Below are positions 44,256 to 52,921 of a DNA stretch of 64,000 bases, one piece after another. Where the stretch lies: contig CAYIYZ010000002.1 of NCBI GenBank assembly GCA_964367935.1, positions 224,054 through 288,053 of the forward strand, read 5' to 3'. The DNA is from Scatomorpha sp964367935. GTDB taxonomy: Bacteria > Bacillota > Clostridia > Oscillospirales > Oscillospiraceae. Position 1 is the first letter of the stretch. Each line of letters starts with the position of its first letter. The position numbers were made by a program, and so were the translations under genes. Below the pieces are notes generated by a model. That model was not told the origin of the DNA. It made no database searches and worked only from the letters and a program-made list of their open reading frames with translations.

Positions 44256-45116
44256 ATGTGGGTATCGGATAGATGGGAAGACTATGAGCTTATAGATTGC
44301 TCAAAGGGCGAGAAGCTTGAACGTTGGGGTGAGTATTATTTAGTGCGTCCCGACCCTCAGGTAATATGGGATACACCGAGGCGTGACGAGCGTTGGAATG
44401 AGCGGCACGGTCGCTACTCACGTAGTGAGACAGGTGGCGGTGCGTGGACGAAATCGGGTTTACCCGAGGCGTGGAAGATAAGCTACGGTGATTTGAAGTT
44501 CAATGTAAAGCCCATGAATTTTAAGCATACGGGCATATTTCCCGAGCAAGCTGTTAACTGGGATTATATACAGCGCACGATAAAGGGAGCGAACAGGGAA
44601 ACCTCGGTACTCAACTTGTTTGCGTATACGGGCGGTGCTACAGTGGCGGCCTTGAGTGCCGGTGCGTCTGTTTGTCATGTGGATGCAGCGAAGGGCATGG
44701 TAAATTGGGCAAAGGACAATGCGAGTTTGTCGGGTGTGGCAGATGGCAATGTACGTTGGATAGTGGACGACTGTGCAAAGTTTGTTGAGCGTGAGATAAG
44801 GCGCGGTAGGCGCTATGATGCAATAATAATGGACCCTCCGAGCTACGGACGTGGACCGGGCGGTGAACTTTGGAAACTTGAAGAAAGTTTATGGCCGTTT
44901 TTGACTTTAGTGGCAGGAGTTTTGTCGGACGACCCTTTGTTTGTGCTCATTAATTCATATACAACGGGTCTGTCACCTACAGTGCTGAGCTATATGACAC
45001 AGAGCATATTCGGACGCAAGTTCGGCGGTAAAAGTGAGAGTAGGGAGCTTGGCTTACCGGTCAGCTCAAATGGTCTTTACCTACCTTGCGGAGCGACTTG
45101 TCGTTGGGAAAGATAA
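44256..45116 (+). CDS. Class I SAM-dependent methyltransferase, RlmI/K-like
   Basis: 286 residues. The SAM site is 'VLNLFAYTGGATVAAL' and the catalytic-type motif is 'IIMDPPSYGRGPGG', as in the 23S rRNA methyltransferases RlmI and RlmK. The N-terminal PUA domain of RlmI is missing; the first 90 residues form a short beta-rich part instead. It probably methylates rRNA. A close relation to PUA-less Clostridial homologues is likely. It is flanked on both sides by hairpin blocks. Confidence 0.85.
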   Translation: MWVSDRWEDYELIDCSKGEKLERWGEYYLVRPDPQVIWDTPRRDERWNERHGRYSRSETGGGAWTKSGLPEAWKISYGDLKFNVKPMNFKHTGIFPEQAVNWDYIQRTIKGANRETSVLNLFAYTGGATVAALSAGASVCHVDAAKGMVNWAKDNASLSGVADGNVRWIVDDCAKFVEREIRRGRRYDAIIMDPPSYGRGPGGELWKLEESLWPFLTLVAGVLSDDPLFVLINSYTTGLSPTVLSYMTQSIFGRKFGGKSESRELGLPVSSNGLYLPCGATCRWER

Positions 45117-45126
45117 AGCTCTGTCT

Positions 45127-45267
45127 GGCGAAAAACAGGTTTTTCGCCAATTATGAGGTTCTCGGCTTGCGAGCCTCGAGAAGTATCTTCGGCGTGTACA
45201 CGCCCCACCGAAGATGAGATTAAACATTTCTCAAAAATCAGACCTGGCAACTCGCCGTGATTTTTGA
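45127..45267. repeat. Hairpin-mosaic intergenic block 3
   Basis: Four inverted repeats: 45127-45148 (GGCGAAAAA/TTTTTCGCC), 45155-45182 with nested CTCG/CGAG stems, 45185-45215 (ATCTTCGG/CCGAAGAT around GGCGTGTACACGCC) and 45231-45267 (TCAAAAATCA/TGATTTTTGA). The units differ in sequence from blocks 1 and 2 but the style is the same. The first may terminate the methyltransferase gene. Confidence 0.65.
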
Positions 45268-45322
45268 AAAATCTTTGCACGGCAAAGGACGAGGGTTTAT
45301 TGTTATTTGAAACGGAGAAGAG

Positions 45323-46174
45323 ATGTCGAGTATAATAAAAGCGGAAAACGTAAAATTCAGGTACCCGGGTGACGAGAGTGATACGCTAAAGGGCGTGAGT
45401 TTTGAGATAACCGAGGGTAGCTTTGTTGCAGTTTTGGGGCATAATGGATCGGGCAAATCTACGATGGCGAAGCTGTTTAACGGCATATTTTTGCCTACTG
45501 ACGGTAAGGTATATGTAGATGGCATGGACAGTGCGGATGAAACTAAGATAATAGAGATACGTAGGCGAGTGGGTTTGGTTTTTCAGAATCCTGATAATCA
45601 GATCGTTGCGAATGTCGTAGAGGACGATGTGGCATTTGCGCCTGAAAATTTAGGTGTCCCGTCGGCGGAGATACGTGAGCGGGTAGATGAGGCATTACGC
45701 GACGTTGGTATGTATGAGTACCGTTTACATGCACCGCATTTACTGTCGGGAGGTCAGAAGCAGAGGATAGCTATAGCAGGGGTGCTTGCTATGCGTCCTA
45801 AATGTATAGTGCTCGATGAACCAACGGCGATGCTTGACCCTGTGGGTAGGCGTGAGGTGTTAAAGACAGTTACGAGACTGTGTAGAGAGCAGGGCATAAC
45901 TGTGGTACTGATAACGCATCATATGAGTGAATGTACAGCTGTGGACAGGCTTATGGTGATGTCGAAAGGTGAGTTGGTAGCTGACGGCAGTCCGAAGGAC
46001 GTGTTTTCACAGGTGGAGCTTTTAAGGGGCGAGGGTCTTGCTGTACCGCCAACGACGGAGCTAATGTATGATTTGAGGTCAGAGGGCATCGAGTTATCCT
46101 TGGAGCATTTGGATATAGACAGCTGTGCGGACGAGATAGTGCGAAAGCTGAAAAGTGTTGGAATTGGTGGTTAG
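45323..46174 (+). CDS. ecfA1: ECF transporter ATPase EcfA1
   Basis: 283 residues. Walker A is 'GHNGSGKST', the Q-loop is 'LVFQNPDNQIVANVVEDD', the signature is 'LLSGGQKQR' and Walker B is 'IVLDEPTAMLD'. The 'VFQNPDNQ' Q-helix is diagnostic for EcfA. With EcfA2 and EcfT it forms the shared energising module used by several vitamin-binding S components encoded elsewhere. EcfA2 follows immediately. Confidence 0.95.
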   Translation: MSSIIKAENVKFRYPGDESDTLKGVSFEITEGSFVAVLGHNGSGKSTMAKLFNGIFLPTDGKVYVDGMDSADETKIIEIRRRVGLVFQNPDNQIVANVVEDDVAFAPENLGVPSAEIRERVDEALRDVGMYEYRLHAPHLLSGGQKQRIAIAGVLAMRPKCIVLDEPTAMLDPVGRREVLKTVTRLCREQGITVVLITHHMSECTAVDRLMVMSKGELVADGSPKDVFSQVELLRGEGLAVPPTTELMYDLRSEGIELSLEHLDIDSCADEIVRKLKSVGIGG

Positions 46175-46178
46175 AGAT

Positions 46179-47045
46179 ATGCCTTTAATAATAGAAGCGG
46201 AGTCTTTAAGTCATGTGTACAGTAAGAAGACACCGTTTGAGAAAGTGGCTATAGAGAATATAAATATAGGTATAGAGCGAGGTTCGTTTGTCGGTATAAT
46301 AGGACATACGGGCTCGGGTAAGTCTACGTTCATACAGCATTTGAACGGACTGTTGGAGCCAACATCGGGAAAGATACTGTACGAGGGTGTGGATGTAAAT
46401 CAGGATGCTAAGACGCGACGTGACGTGCGCTTTAAGGTCGGCTTGGTGTTTCAGTACCCTGAATATCAGCTTTTTGAGGAGACGGTGTATAAGGATATAG
46501 CTTTTGGCCCTAAGAATATGAAGCTGAGTGAGGCAGAGGTAGATGAGCGTGTGCGTGAGGCTGCGGAGCTTGTTGGAGTAACGGAGGACTTGTTTGAGCG
46601 CTCACCTTTAGAACTTTCTGGTGGCCAGAAGCGTAGGGTGGCTATAGCCGGGGTGATGGCTATGCGTCCCGGTGTTTTGGTGCTTGACGAGCCGACGGCG
46701 GGTCTTGACCCTGCAGGTTGTGCGGAGATACTCGATAATATAAAGCAGTATAGAGAGAAGACAGGGTGCACAGTACTGCTTGTGACGCATAATATGGACG
46801 ATGCGGCTAATATAGCGGAGCGACTTATAGTGTTCAGTGGCGGCGCTGTTATTATGGACGGCAGCCCAAGTGAGGTGTTTTGCGAGGTAGAGCGTCTTAT
46901 GGAAATAGGGCTCGATATACCTGCGCCTGCGGCTATAGCCACGGCTCTGCGTGAGCGTGGCGTGGACCTTGCACGAGGCATATATACAATGGAGGCCTTG
47001 AAGGCATCACTTCTTGAAATTGGGAGGGGACGTGTCGGTGATTAA
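46179..47045 (+). CDS. ecfA2: ECF transporter ATPase EcfA2
   Basis: 288 residues from the ATG 5 bases after the ecfA1 stop; an earlier in-frame TTG is not needed. Walker A is 'GHTGSGKST', the Q-helix is 'LVFQYPEYQLFEETVYKD', the signature is 'ELSGGQKRR' and Walker B is 'LVLDEPTAGLD'. The 'YPEYQLF' sequence is typical of EcfA2. It forms a heterodimer with EcfA1. Confidence 0.95.
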   Translation: MPLIIEAESLSHVYSKKTPFEKVAIENINIGIERGSFVGIIGHTGSGKSTFIQHLNGLLEPTSGKILYEGVDVNQDAKTRRDVRFKVGLVFQYPEYQLFEETVYKDIAFGPKNMKLSEAEVDERVREAAELVGVTEDLFERSPLELSGGQKRRVAIAGVMAMRPGVLVLDEPTAGLDPAGCAEILDNIKQYREKTGCTVLLVTHNMDDAANIAERLIVFSGGAVIMDGSPSEVFCEVERLMEIGLDIPAPAAIATALRERGVDLARGIYTMEALKASLLEIGRGRVGD

Positions 47046-47841
47046 GGATATAACACTGGGACAGTACTTCCCGGGAAATACTATAGTACATCGCTTAGAC
47101 CCGAGGACGAAGCTCATTTGTGTATTGCTTTTTATAATAGCGCTGTTTACGGCGGAGAGCTATATAGCGTATGGTGTGATGTTTTTGGTGACGGTACTGT
47201 GCGTTGGACTGTCACGCATAAGTGTAGTGACTATACTAAGGAGCTTGAAGCCGCTAATATTTATAATAATTTTGACGGGACTCTTGAACGTGCTATACTC
47301 CGAGGGCGAGGTATACTTTGAGTTTTGGGTGTTTAGAGTCGGGCCTGAGGGAATAATTAGAGCTTCTAAGATGGTGCTCCGCATAATATTACTGATAACC
47401 GGCTCGTTTTTACTCACATATACGACCTCACCTATAGCATTGACAGACGGTTTGGAGACCTTGTTTGGACCACTGAAGAAGATAAAAGTGCCCATACATG
47501 AACTCTCAATGATGATGAGTATGGCACTTAGATTTATACCTACCTTAATAGAGGAAATGCAGAAGATAATGTCAGCTCAAAAAGCTAGAGGTGCAGATTT
47601 TGAGACCGGTAATTTAGCACAAAGGGCGAGGGCGTTACTACCTTTGTTGGTACCTCTTTTTGTGTCGGCGTTTAGGCGGGCGGACGAGCTTGCTGTTGCG
47701 ATGGAGAGCAGGTGCTATCACGGTGGTACGGGCAGAACACGCATGAAGCAACTCCGCTACAAGGGTTCAGATGCAGTGACGATGCTATTGTTTTTGCTTA
47801 TATTGGCGGGGCTCATAGCAATGAGGGTGTTTGGCTTATGA
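47038..47841 (+). CDS. ecfT: ECF transporter transmembrane subunit EcfT
   Basis: 267 residues from the GTG at 47038, which overlaps the ecfA2 end by 8 bases; this gives the typical start 'IKDITLGQYFPGNTIVHRLD'. About five membrane helices are predicted. The coupling motif 'AQKARGADFETG' (A-R-G type) binds the ATPases. It is the scaffold on which different S components dock. Confidence 0.94.
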   Translation: MIKDITLGQYFPGNTIVHRLDPRTKLICVLLFIIALFTAESYIAYGVMFLVTVLCVGLSRISVVTILRSLKPLIFIIILTGLLNVLYSEGEVYFEFWVFRVGPEGIIRASKMVLRIILLITGSFLLTYTTSPIALTDGLETLFGPLKKIKVPIHELSMMMSMALRFIPTLIEEMQKIMSAQKARGADFETGNLAQRARALLPLLVPLFVSAFRRADELAVAMESRCYHGGTGRTRMKQLRYKGSDAVTMLLFLLILAGLIAMRVFGL

Positions 47842-48626
47842 GGAATATAGCATTGGCACTACGGTATGACGGTTCGGCGTATCACGGTTGGCAGGTACAG
47901 AAGACAGAAGAGAGTGTGGCGGAGACTATAGAGCAAGCTTTAACTGCGACATGTGGTCATGTTGTGAAGCTCGTGGGTTGTGGACGCACAGATGCTGGAG
48001 TGCATGCTCTTAAGTACTGTGCGAACTTCAAGACGACATCGAGTATACCGATAGATAGGATACCTTATGCTTTGAATACACGATTGCCGCCGGATATAGC
48101 GGTTTTGGATGCAGTGGAGGCAGAATCGGAATTTAATGCCATTGCAAATTGTGTAAAAAAGGAGTATATTTATAAAATAGCAAATACACGTATAAGAGAT
48201 CCGTTTTTACAAAAGAGGGTGTGCTTTTACCCGACGCCCTTAGATTTTGAGCGCATGAGGAGCGCCGGACATGCTTTTGTGGGTACACATGACTTTGCAG
48301 CGGTGCGTAGTGTGGGTACTCAGACAAAGACTACGGTGCGTACCGTGCATTGGTGTGAAGCTGAAAAAGAGGGTAGCGGCAAGCAAGAGCTCATAACTAT
48401 ACGTGTATGTGCGGATGGATTTTTATATAATATGGTACGTGCGATAGTTGGCACTATGGTGTATGCTTCACATGGCAAGTTAGAGCCGGAGGAGATACCG
48501 AGATTATTAGAGATAGGCGACAGGCGACTGACGGGGCCGACGATGCCGCCTCAAGGACTGTATATGCGAGATTTGTGGTATGAGGGATCGGTCGGGGAGA
48601 TGCTGGACAAAATAAATCGGGAGTAG
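47838..48626 (+). CDS. truA: tRNA pseudouridine synthase A (TruA)
   Basis: 262 residues; the ATG overlaps the ecfT stop in ATGA. 'YDGSAYHGWQ' is the N-terminal motif and 'GCGRTDAGVHAL' contains the catalytic Asp. It makes pseudouridine at positions 38-40 of tRNAs. The order ecfA1-ecfA2-ecfT-truA is widely conserved in Bacillota. Confidence 0.96.
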   Translation: MRNIALALRYDGSAYHGWQVQKTEESVAETIEQALTATCGHVVKLVGCGRTDAGVHALKYCANFKTTSSIPIDRIPYALNTRLPPDIAVLDAVEAESEFNAIANCVKKEYIYKIANTRIRDPFLQKRVCFYPTPLDFERMRSAGHAFVGTHDFAAVRSVGTQTKTTVRTVHWCEAEKEGSGKQELITIRVCADGFLYNMVRAIVGTMVYASHGKLEPEEIPRLLEIGDRRLTGPTMPPQGLYMRDLWYEGSVGEMLDKINRE

Positions 48627-48630
48627 TGTT

Positions 48631-49701
48631 ATGCCCCATATTGAGACGAAGACGGCGAGAGGAAAAAAACAGGCGATATTTATTGTAAGTCTTGTGATTT
48701 TGATTATACTTGTAGCGATGGCATTTTATTTTCGAACAGAGCTTTTCGGTTTGCTTGGTGCAGGAACAGTAGCGTCGGAAGGAAGCTTTGACTTTGAGTA
48801 TGATGCGGGCGCTGTGCATGTTGCTCAGGGCGAAAATTTGGTATTGAGTGACGGACGGAATGTAAGTGTGCTTGACAAAAACGGTAATATCGTGATACAA
48901 ATTATCTTTGAGGCAGAAGACGCAAGATCGGACATAGGCGGAGATTATGCACTCTTATACGATTATGGTGGTCAAGGTTTGTGTCTAATAGACGGAGATA
49001 AGGTAAGTGTGAAAGAGACTGAGGCTGCGATAAGTTTTGCAGCGGTGTCAGAGAGCGGCCATGTGGCAGTACTTACGGAGCAGGCGGGCTACAAGGGCGT
49101 GGTAACGGTGTACGATACGCAGATGGAAGCGATGTATAGGGTGTATACGACGACAGCGCAGGTACTGAAAGCGGAGGTGTGTCCAAAGGGCGATTTGCTT
49201 GCTTTGCTCGAGGTTAATGAGAGCGGCAGTCGTTTACGTACCTATGACATGCAAATGGAAACGGTGTTGGGTGAGCATATATCGGAGGATAGACTGTATT
49301 ACGATATGGCTTGGACGAAAGATGATAGAATAAGCTTGGTGTCGGAGAGTGGCGTTTTGAGTGTGAATGAGCAGGGAGAGGAAGAAGGGCGCTACGAATA
49401 CGAATACTTAACACTGTATGACTACTGTTTTGTAGACGGTGAGTTGTATATAGCACAGAGTGCACATTCAGGCGCCATGGCAACTGAACTTTTGAGGTTA
49501 AGTGAGGATAGTGAAGTGGAGTCAAGAGCAGCGTTGGAGCAAGGTATGAGAGCGCTTGTGGGCGGCGTCGAGAATGCGGTTGTAATGTATGATAGTCAGG
49601 CGTATATATATAATAGAGCTCTTGGTTCGCAGTACGAGGTGTGTGACTTGAGCGGAGTCAAAGAGTTTTTGATGGGTACGGATCCTATCACTCTAAGATG
49701 A
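48631..49701 (+). CDS. DUF5711-family membrane-anchored beta-propeller-like protein
   Basis: 356 residues: a short cytoplasmic tail, one membrane helix (about 17-38), then an extracytoplasmic domain of repeated beta units with spaced Gly/Asp ('VLDKNGNIVIQI', 'TVYDTQMEAM', 'RTYDMQMETV'), like a propeller. DUF5711 proteins often precede a CvpA gene in Clostridia, as here (17 bases). The role is unknown. Confidence 0.7.
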   Translation: MPHIETKTARGKKQAIFIVSLVILIILVAMAFYFRTELFGLLGAGTVASEGSFDFEYDAGAVHVAQGENLVLSDGRNVSVLDKNGNIVIQIIFEAEDARSDIGGDYALLYDYGGQGLCLIDGDKVSVKETEAAISFAAVSESGHVAVLTEQAGYKGVVTVYDTQMEAMYRVYTTTAQVLKAEVCPKGDLLALLEVNESGSRLRTYDMQMETVLGEHISEDRLYYDMAWTKDDRISLVSESGVLSVNEQGEEEGRYEYEYLTLYDYCFVDGELYIAQSAHSGAMATELLRLSEDSEVESRAALEQGMRALVGGVENAVVMYDSQAYIYNRALGSQYEVCDLSGVKEFLMGTDPITLR

Positions 49702-49718
49702 CGGGAGGATAAGGGAAA

Positions 49719-50435
49719 ATGAGTGTAGCAATAGATGTGAGTTTATTACTCATACTGATAGTGTGTGTGTGGACGGGCTATAAAAAAGGCTTAATAATGG
49801 GTGTCGGAGGCATGATAGCGATAGTGCTATCGTTGTATGCGGCGATGCTGATGTCATCGGCGTACTCGTATGAGGTGGTACCGGTGTTACGCCCCTTTGT
49901 GAGTGGATACATAGACGGACAGATCAATACAACAGTACGAGATACTATGGGTCTGCAAAATACAGAGTTATCGGTAGAGAATATATTGGAAAATGATCCA
50001 TCTTTAGCCAATGAGTTGGCGTATGAGGTGTACTTAAGCATAGGTATGTACACGGACGTAGCGGAGCAGATGGCGTCTGAGGCTGAGGCGTATGCTACAG
50101 TAAATATGACGGATATACAGGATGCTATAGTTGAGGTAGCTTGTGCAAGGCTGACATATGTTGGCGTGATAATATTGGCGTTTATGTTAATACTTATACT
50201 GTTGACAGCTATAGGTAATATACCAAATTTAACGTTTAAGATACCTAATATGGATAAGCTTAATGATGCCGGAGGCGCGGTAATGGGACTTGTACAGGGT
50301 GTAACATTCTGTGTGCTTATATGTTGGGCGTTACAGTTTTTCGGCTTGGTGATAGGTGCGACGACCTTAGCGGACACGCTGTTGGGACGCTTTTTCGTAG
50401 CGTTTGACTTTATAACAGTGGGCATAGGCATATAG
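49719..50435 (+). CDS. CvpA family membrane protein
   Basis: 238 residues with four predicted membrane helices. The start is typical ('DVSLLLILIVCVWTGYKKGL'), and the Gly-rich 'AVMGLVQGVTFCVLI' near the C-terminus is a CvpA hallmark. The family is named for colicin V production; in Bacillota its role is not defined. It follows the DUF5711 gene and precedes the CIRCE-controlled Clp gene. Confidence 0.85.
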   Translation: MSVAIDVSLLLILIVCVWTGYKKGLIMGVGGMIAIVLSLYAAMLMSSAYSYEVVPVLRPFVSGYIDGQINTTVRDTMGLQNTELSVENILENDPSLANELAYEVYLSIGMYTDVAEQMASEAEAYATVNMTDIQDAIVEVACARLTYVGVIILAFMLILILLTAIGNIPNLTFKIPNMDKLNDAGGAVMGLVQGVTFCVLICWALQFFGLVIGATTLADTLLGRFFVAFDFITVGIGI

Positions 50436-50477
50436 TAGGCTGATTATGAACAAAGTGTCAATTTGGAGATATGAGAG

Positions 50478-50506
50478 TTGACAAAATTGCGATATAATGA
50501 TAAATT
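50478..50506 (+). promoter_or_regulatory. Sigma-A promoter of the Clp ATPase gene
   Basis: TTGACA, 17 bases, TAAATT. The -10 overlaps the first arm of the CIRCE element. A TATAAT inside the spacer (50493-50498) could instead act as a -10, but it lacks a -35 at the right distance. Confidence 0.6.
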
Positions 50507-50531
50507 AGCACTCGAAGATAAAGAGTGCTAA
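50505..50531 (+). promoter_or_regulatory. CIRCE element (HrcA operator)
   Basis: TTAGCACTC, nine bases, GAGTGCTAA: an exact match to the CIRCE consensus. HrcA bound here would block the overlapping promoter and release it on heat shock. The only gene downstream is the zinc-finger Clp ATPase, so this chaperone is placed in the HrcA regulon. Confidence 0.95.
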
Positions 50532-50578
50532 TTTATGTATATGGCTCGAAAGGGCAGGAGATATAAGGAGAGGTGGAT

Positions 50579-52921
50579 ATGCAACCAACAATTTGTTCAC
50601 GCTGCAACAAGAATATAGCGGTTATATTTTTAACAAAAATAGAAAATGGGCAATCGAAGAATGAGGGGCTGTGCCTTAAGTGTGCACGGGAACTCAAAAT
50701 TAAGCCTGTAGACGATGTAATAGAAAAGATGGGTCTTACGGACGAGGAGCTAGATGGCTTAACGGACGAGATGACGAATGCTCTCAGGGACAATGAGGGT
50801 TTTGGCGGCATGGACGTAGGTATGGACTCTGATTTTGATGAGGGCAAGACAGCAACATTTCCGTTTTTAAATAGGTTGTTCGGCGCAAACGGCAAGGACA
50901 ATATCCCGGAGGTGGTGGGAGAGCCGTCAGATGATAGTGTAGAGAAGTATGAGCGTCGTGATGAGCGTGACGGGCACGGTGTGGGTGCGCAGCAGGGCGC
51001 ACAGCGTGGTGGCAAGAAGAAGTTTTTGGATAATTACTGCATTAATCTCACTGAGAGAGCACGCATGGGTAAGTTAGATGCGATGATAGGTCGTGAGTCT
51101 GAGCTTGAGCGAGTGGTACAGATACTAAATAGGCGTCAGAAGAACAATCCTTGCCTTATAGGTGAGCCGGGCGTGGGCAAGACAGCTATCGCCGAGGGTT
51201 TGGCGCAGAACATAGTAACAGGCAAGGTGCCGAGTAAGCTTAGGGATAAGGAAGTTTATCTTTTGGACTTAACAAGTCTTGTAGCGGGCACGCAGTTTAG
51301 AGGTCAGTTTGAGTCACGAATGAAGGGACTCATAGAGGAAGTTAGAAAGGCCGGCAATATAATACTTGTAATAGATGAGGTGCACAACATAGTCGGTGCG
51401 GGTGATGCTGAGGGCAGCATGAATGCAGCGAATATATTGAAGCCGTCTTTGTCTAGGGGTGAGATACAGGTCATAGGAGCGACGACCTTTAAGGAGTATA
51501 GAAAGCATATAGAGAAGGATTCTGCCTTAGAGCGCAGGTTCCAGCCGGTAACGGTGGCAGAGCCGTCCATAGAAGACAGTGTAAAGATAATTGAGGGCAT
51601 AGCACATTATTATGAGGAATGCCACAAAATTAAGATACCAAAGGCTGTTTGTCGTTTGGCTGTGGTTATGAGTGAGCGATATATAACGGATAGGTTTTTA
51701 CCGGATAAGGCAATTGACCTCATAGATGAGGCTTGTTCAGATGTAAATTTGCGTGATGAGAAGCTTTTGCGTGCAGAGGAACTCGAGAAGGAAATAGGCG
51801 ACTTAGAGCGTGAGCGTGAGCTACTTCTTGCAGATACTCGCAATGAGCATTATGAGCGTTTGGCTGTAATACGTAGCTCTGTAATGAAGCTTGCTGATGA
51901 GCTGAGCGTGTTGAAAATGCATCCTCCTGAGCTGACACGTGAGAGTTTAGCAAGGGTGATAGAGCTCTGGACAAAGATTCCGGCGAGTTCTATAAATGAG
52001 GATGAATTTGGGCGTCTTGCGATGCTCAGCACACGTTTGAGAGAGCATATCGTGGGGCAAGATGAGGCTATAGATACGGTTTGTGCGGCAATAAAGCGAA
52101 GCAGAGCAGGTTTACAGGCAAAGAGAAAGCCGGTGTCGTTCATATTTGTAGGTGGCACCGGAGTTGGCAAGACAGAGCTTGTAAAAAGACTTGCTGAGGA
52201 TCTGTTTAACTCACCTGAAAGTTTAATAAGACTTGATATGTCTGAGTTTATGGAGAAGTTTTCCGTGTCGAGGCTGATAGGATCACCTCCGGGCTATGTG
52301 GGTTATGATGAGGCAGGACAATTAACGGAGAAGATAAGAAGAAAGCCTTATTCTGTAGTGTTGTTTGATGAGATAGAGAAGGCACACCCCGATGTACTGA
52401 ATATACTGCTGCAGATACTCGATGACGGTAGGATAACCGATGCACAGGGTAGGGTAGTCAACTTTGAAAATACGGTAATTATCATGACGACGAACGCCGG
52501 CAGTAATTCTAAGGGTGGCTCTGTTGGTTTTGGAAGTACACTGACCGAGATGGATAAGGACAAGGCGATGAAGGCTCTAAACGAGTTTTTACGACCTGAG
52601 TTTATCAACAGGGTAGATGAGATAATAAGCTTTAATAAGCTCAGTCAGGAGAATTTCAAGAGTATAGCGTTAATCATGCTAGGCGAGTTGAAGGAACTTT
52701 TGGACGAGAAGGCTATATATATGGCATGGGACGAGAGTGTCATAGATTTTCTTGTCAAGAAGGGCTACAGCATAAATTATGGAGCACGTAATTTGAGGAG
52801 AACTATACAGAAGGAGATAGAGGACAAAATAGCGAGCGTGATAGTGGATGAGCGCCGCGGAAATCTCAGTGGAGTTGAGTTAAGCTCTGATGATGAGACA
52901 GTCCTTGTGAGTGCACACTGA
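50579..52921 (+). CDS. ClpE/ClpC-type AAA+ unfoldase with N-terminal zinc finger
   Basis: 780 residues from the ATG after AAGGAGAGG. The N-terminus carries a four-Cys zinc finger ('CSRCNKN' and 'CLKCARE'), as in ClpE and McsA, in place of the Clp N domain. AAA1 has 'GEPGVGKTAI' and 'VIDEVHNIVGAG'; a short coiled insert follows; AAA2 has 'GGTGVGKTEL' and 'LFDEIEKAHPDVL'. It unfolds damaged proteins for ClpP. ClpE genes in Bacillus are controlled by CtsR; here the operator is CIRCE. No mcsA, mcsB or ctsR genes lie nearby. Confidence 0.92.
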   Translation: MQPTICSRCNKNIAVIFLTKIENGQSKNEGLCLKCARELKIKPVDDVIEKMGLTDEELDGLTDEMTNALRDNEGFGGMDVGMDSDFDEGKTATFPFLNRLFGANGKDNIPEVVGEPSDDSVEKYERRDERDGHGVGAQQGAQRGGKKKFLDNYCINLTERARMGKLDAMIGRESELERVVQILNRRQKNNPCLIGEPGVGKTAIAEGLAQNIVTGKVPSKLRDKEVYLLDLTSLVAGTQFRGQFESRMKGLIEEVRKAGNIILVIDEVHNIVGAGDAEGSMNAANILKPSLSRGEIQVIGATTFKEYRKHIEKDSALERRFQPVTVAEPSIEDSVKIIEGIAHYYEECHKIKIPKAVCRLAVVMSERYITDRFLPDKAIDLIDEACSDVNLRDEKLLRAEELEKEIGDLERERELLLADTRNEHYERLAVIRSSVMKLADELSVLKMHPPELTRESLARVIELWTKIPASSINEDEFGRLAMLSTRLREHIVGQDEAIDTVCAAIKRSRAGLQAKRKPVSFIFVGGTGVGKTELVKRLAEDLFNSPESLIRLDMSEFMEKFSVSRLIGSPPGYVGYDEAGQLTEKIRRKPYSVVLFDEIEKAHPDVLNILLQILDDGRITDAQGRVVNFENTVIIMTTNAGSNSKGGSVGFGSTLTEMDKDKAMKALNEFLRPEFINRVDEIISFNKLSQENFKSIALIMLGELKELLDEKAIYMAWDESVIDFLVKKGYSINYGARNLRRTIQKEIEDKIASVIVDERRGNLSGVELSSDDETVLVSAH

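Noticed and set aside
49778..50431. Minus-strand frame of 217 codons opposite the CvpA gene
   Set aside because: The hydrophobic composition mirrors the membrane protein on the other strand, with no ribosome site or family match.
50478..50498. TTGACA paired with the TATAAT nine bases later before the Clp gene
   Set aside because: The spacing is too short for sigma-A; the TAAATT at 17 bases fits better.
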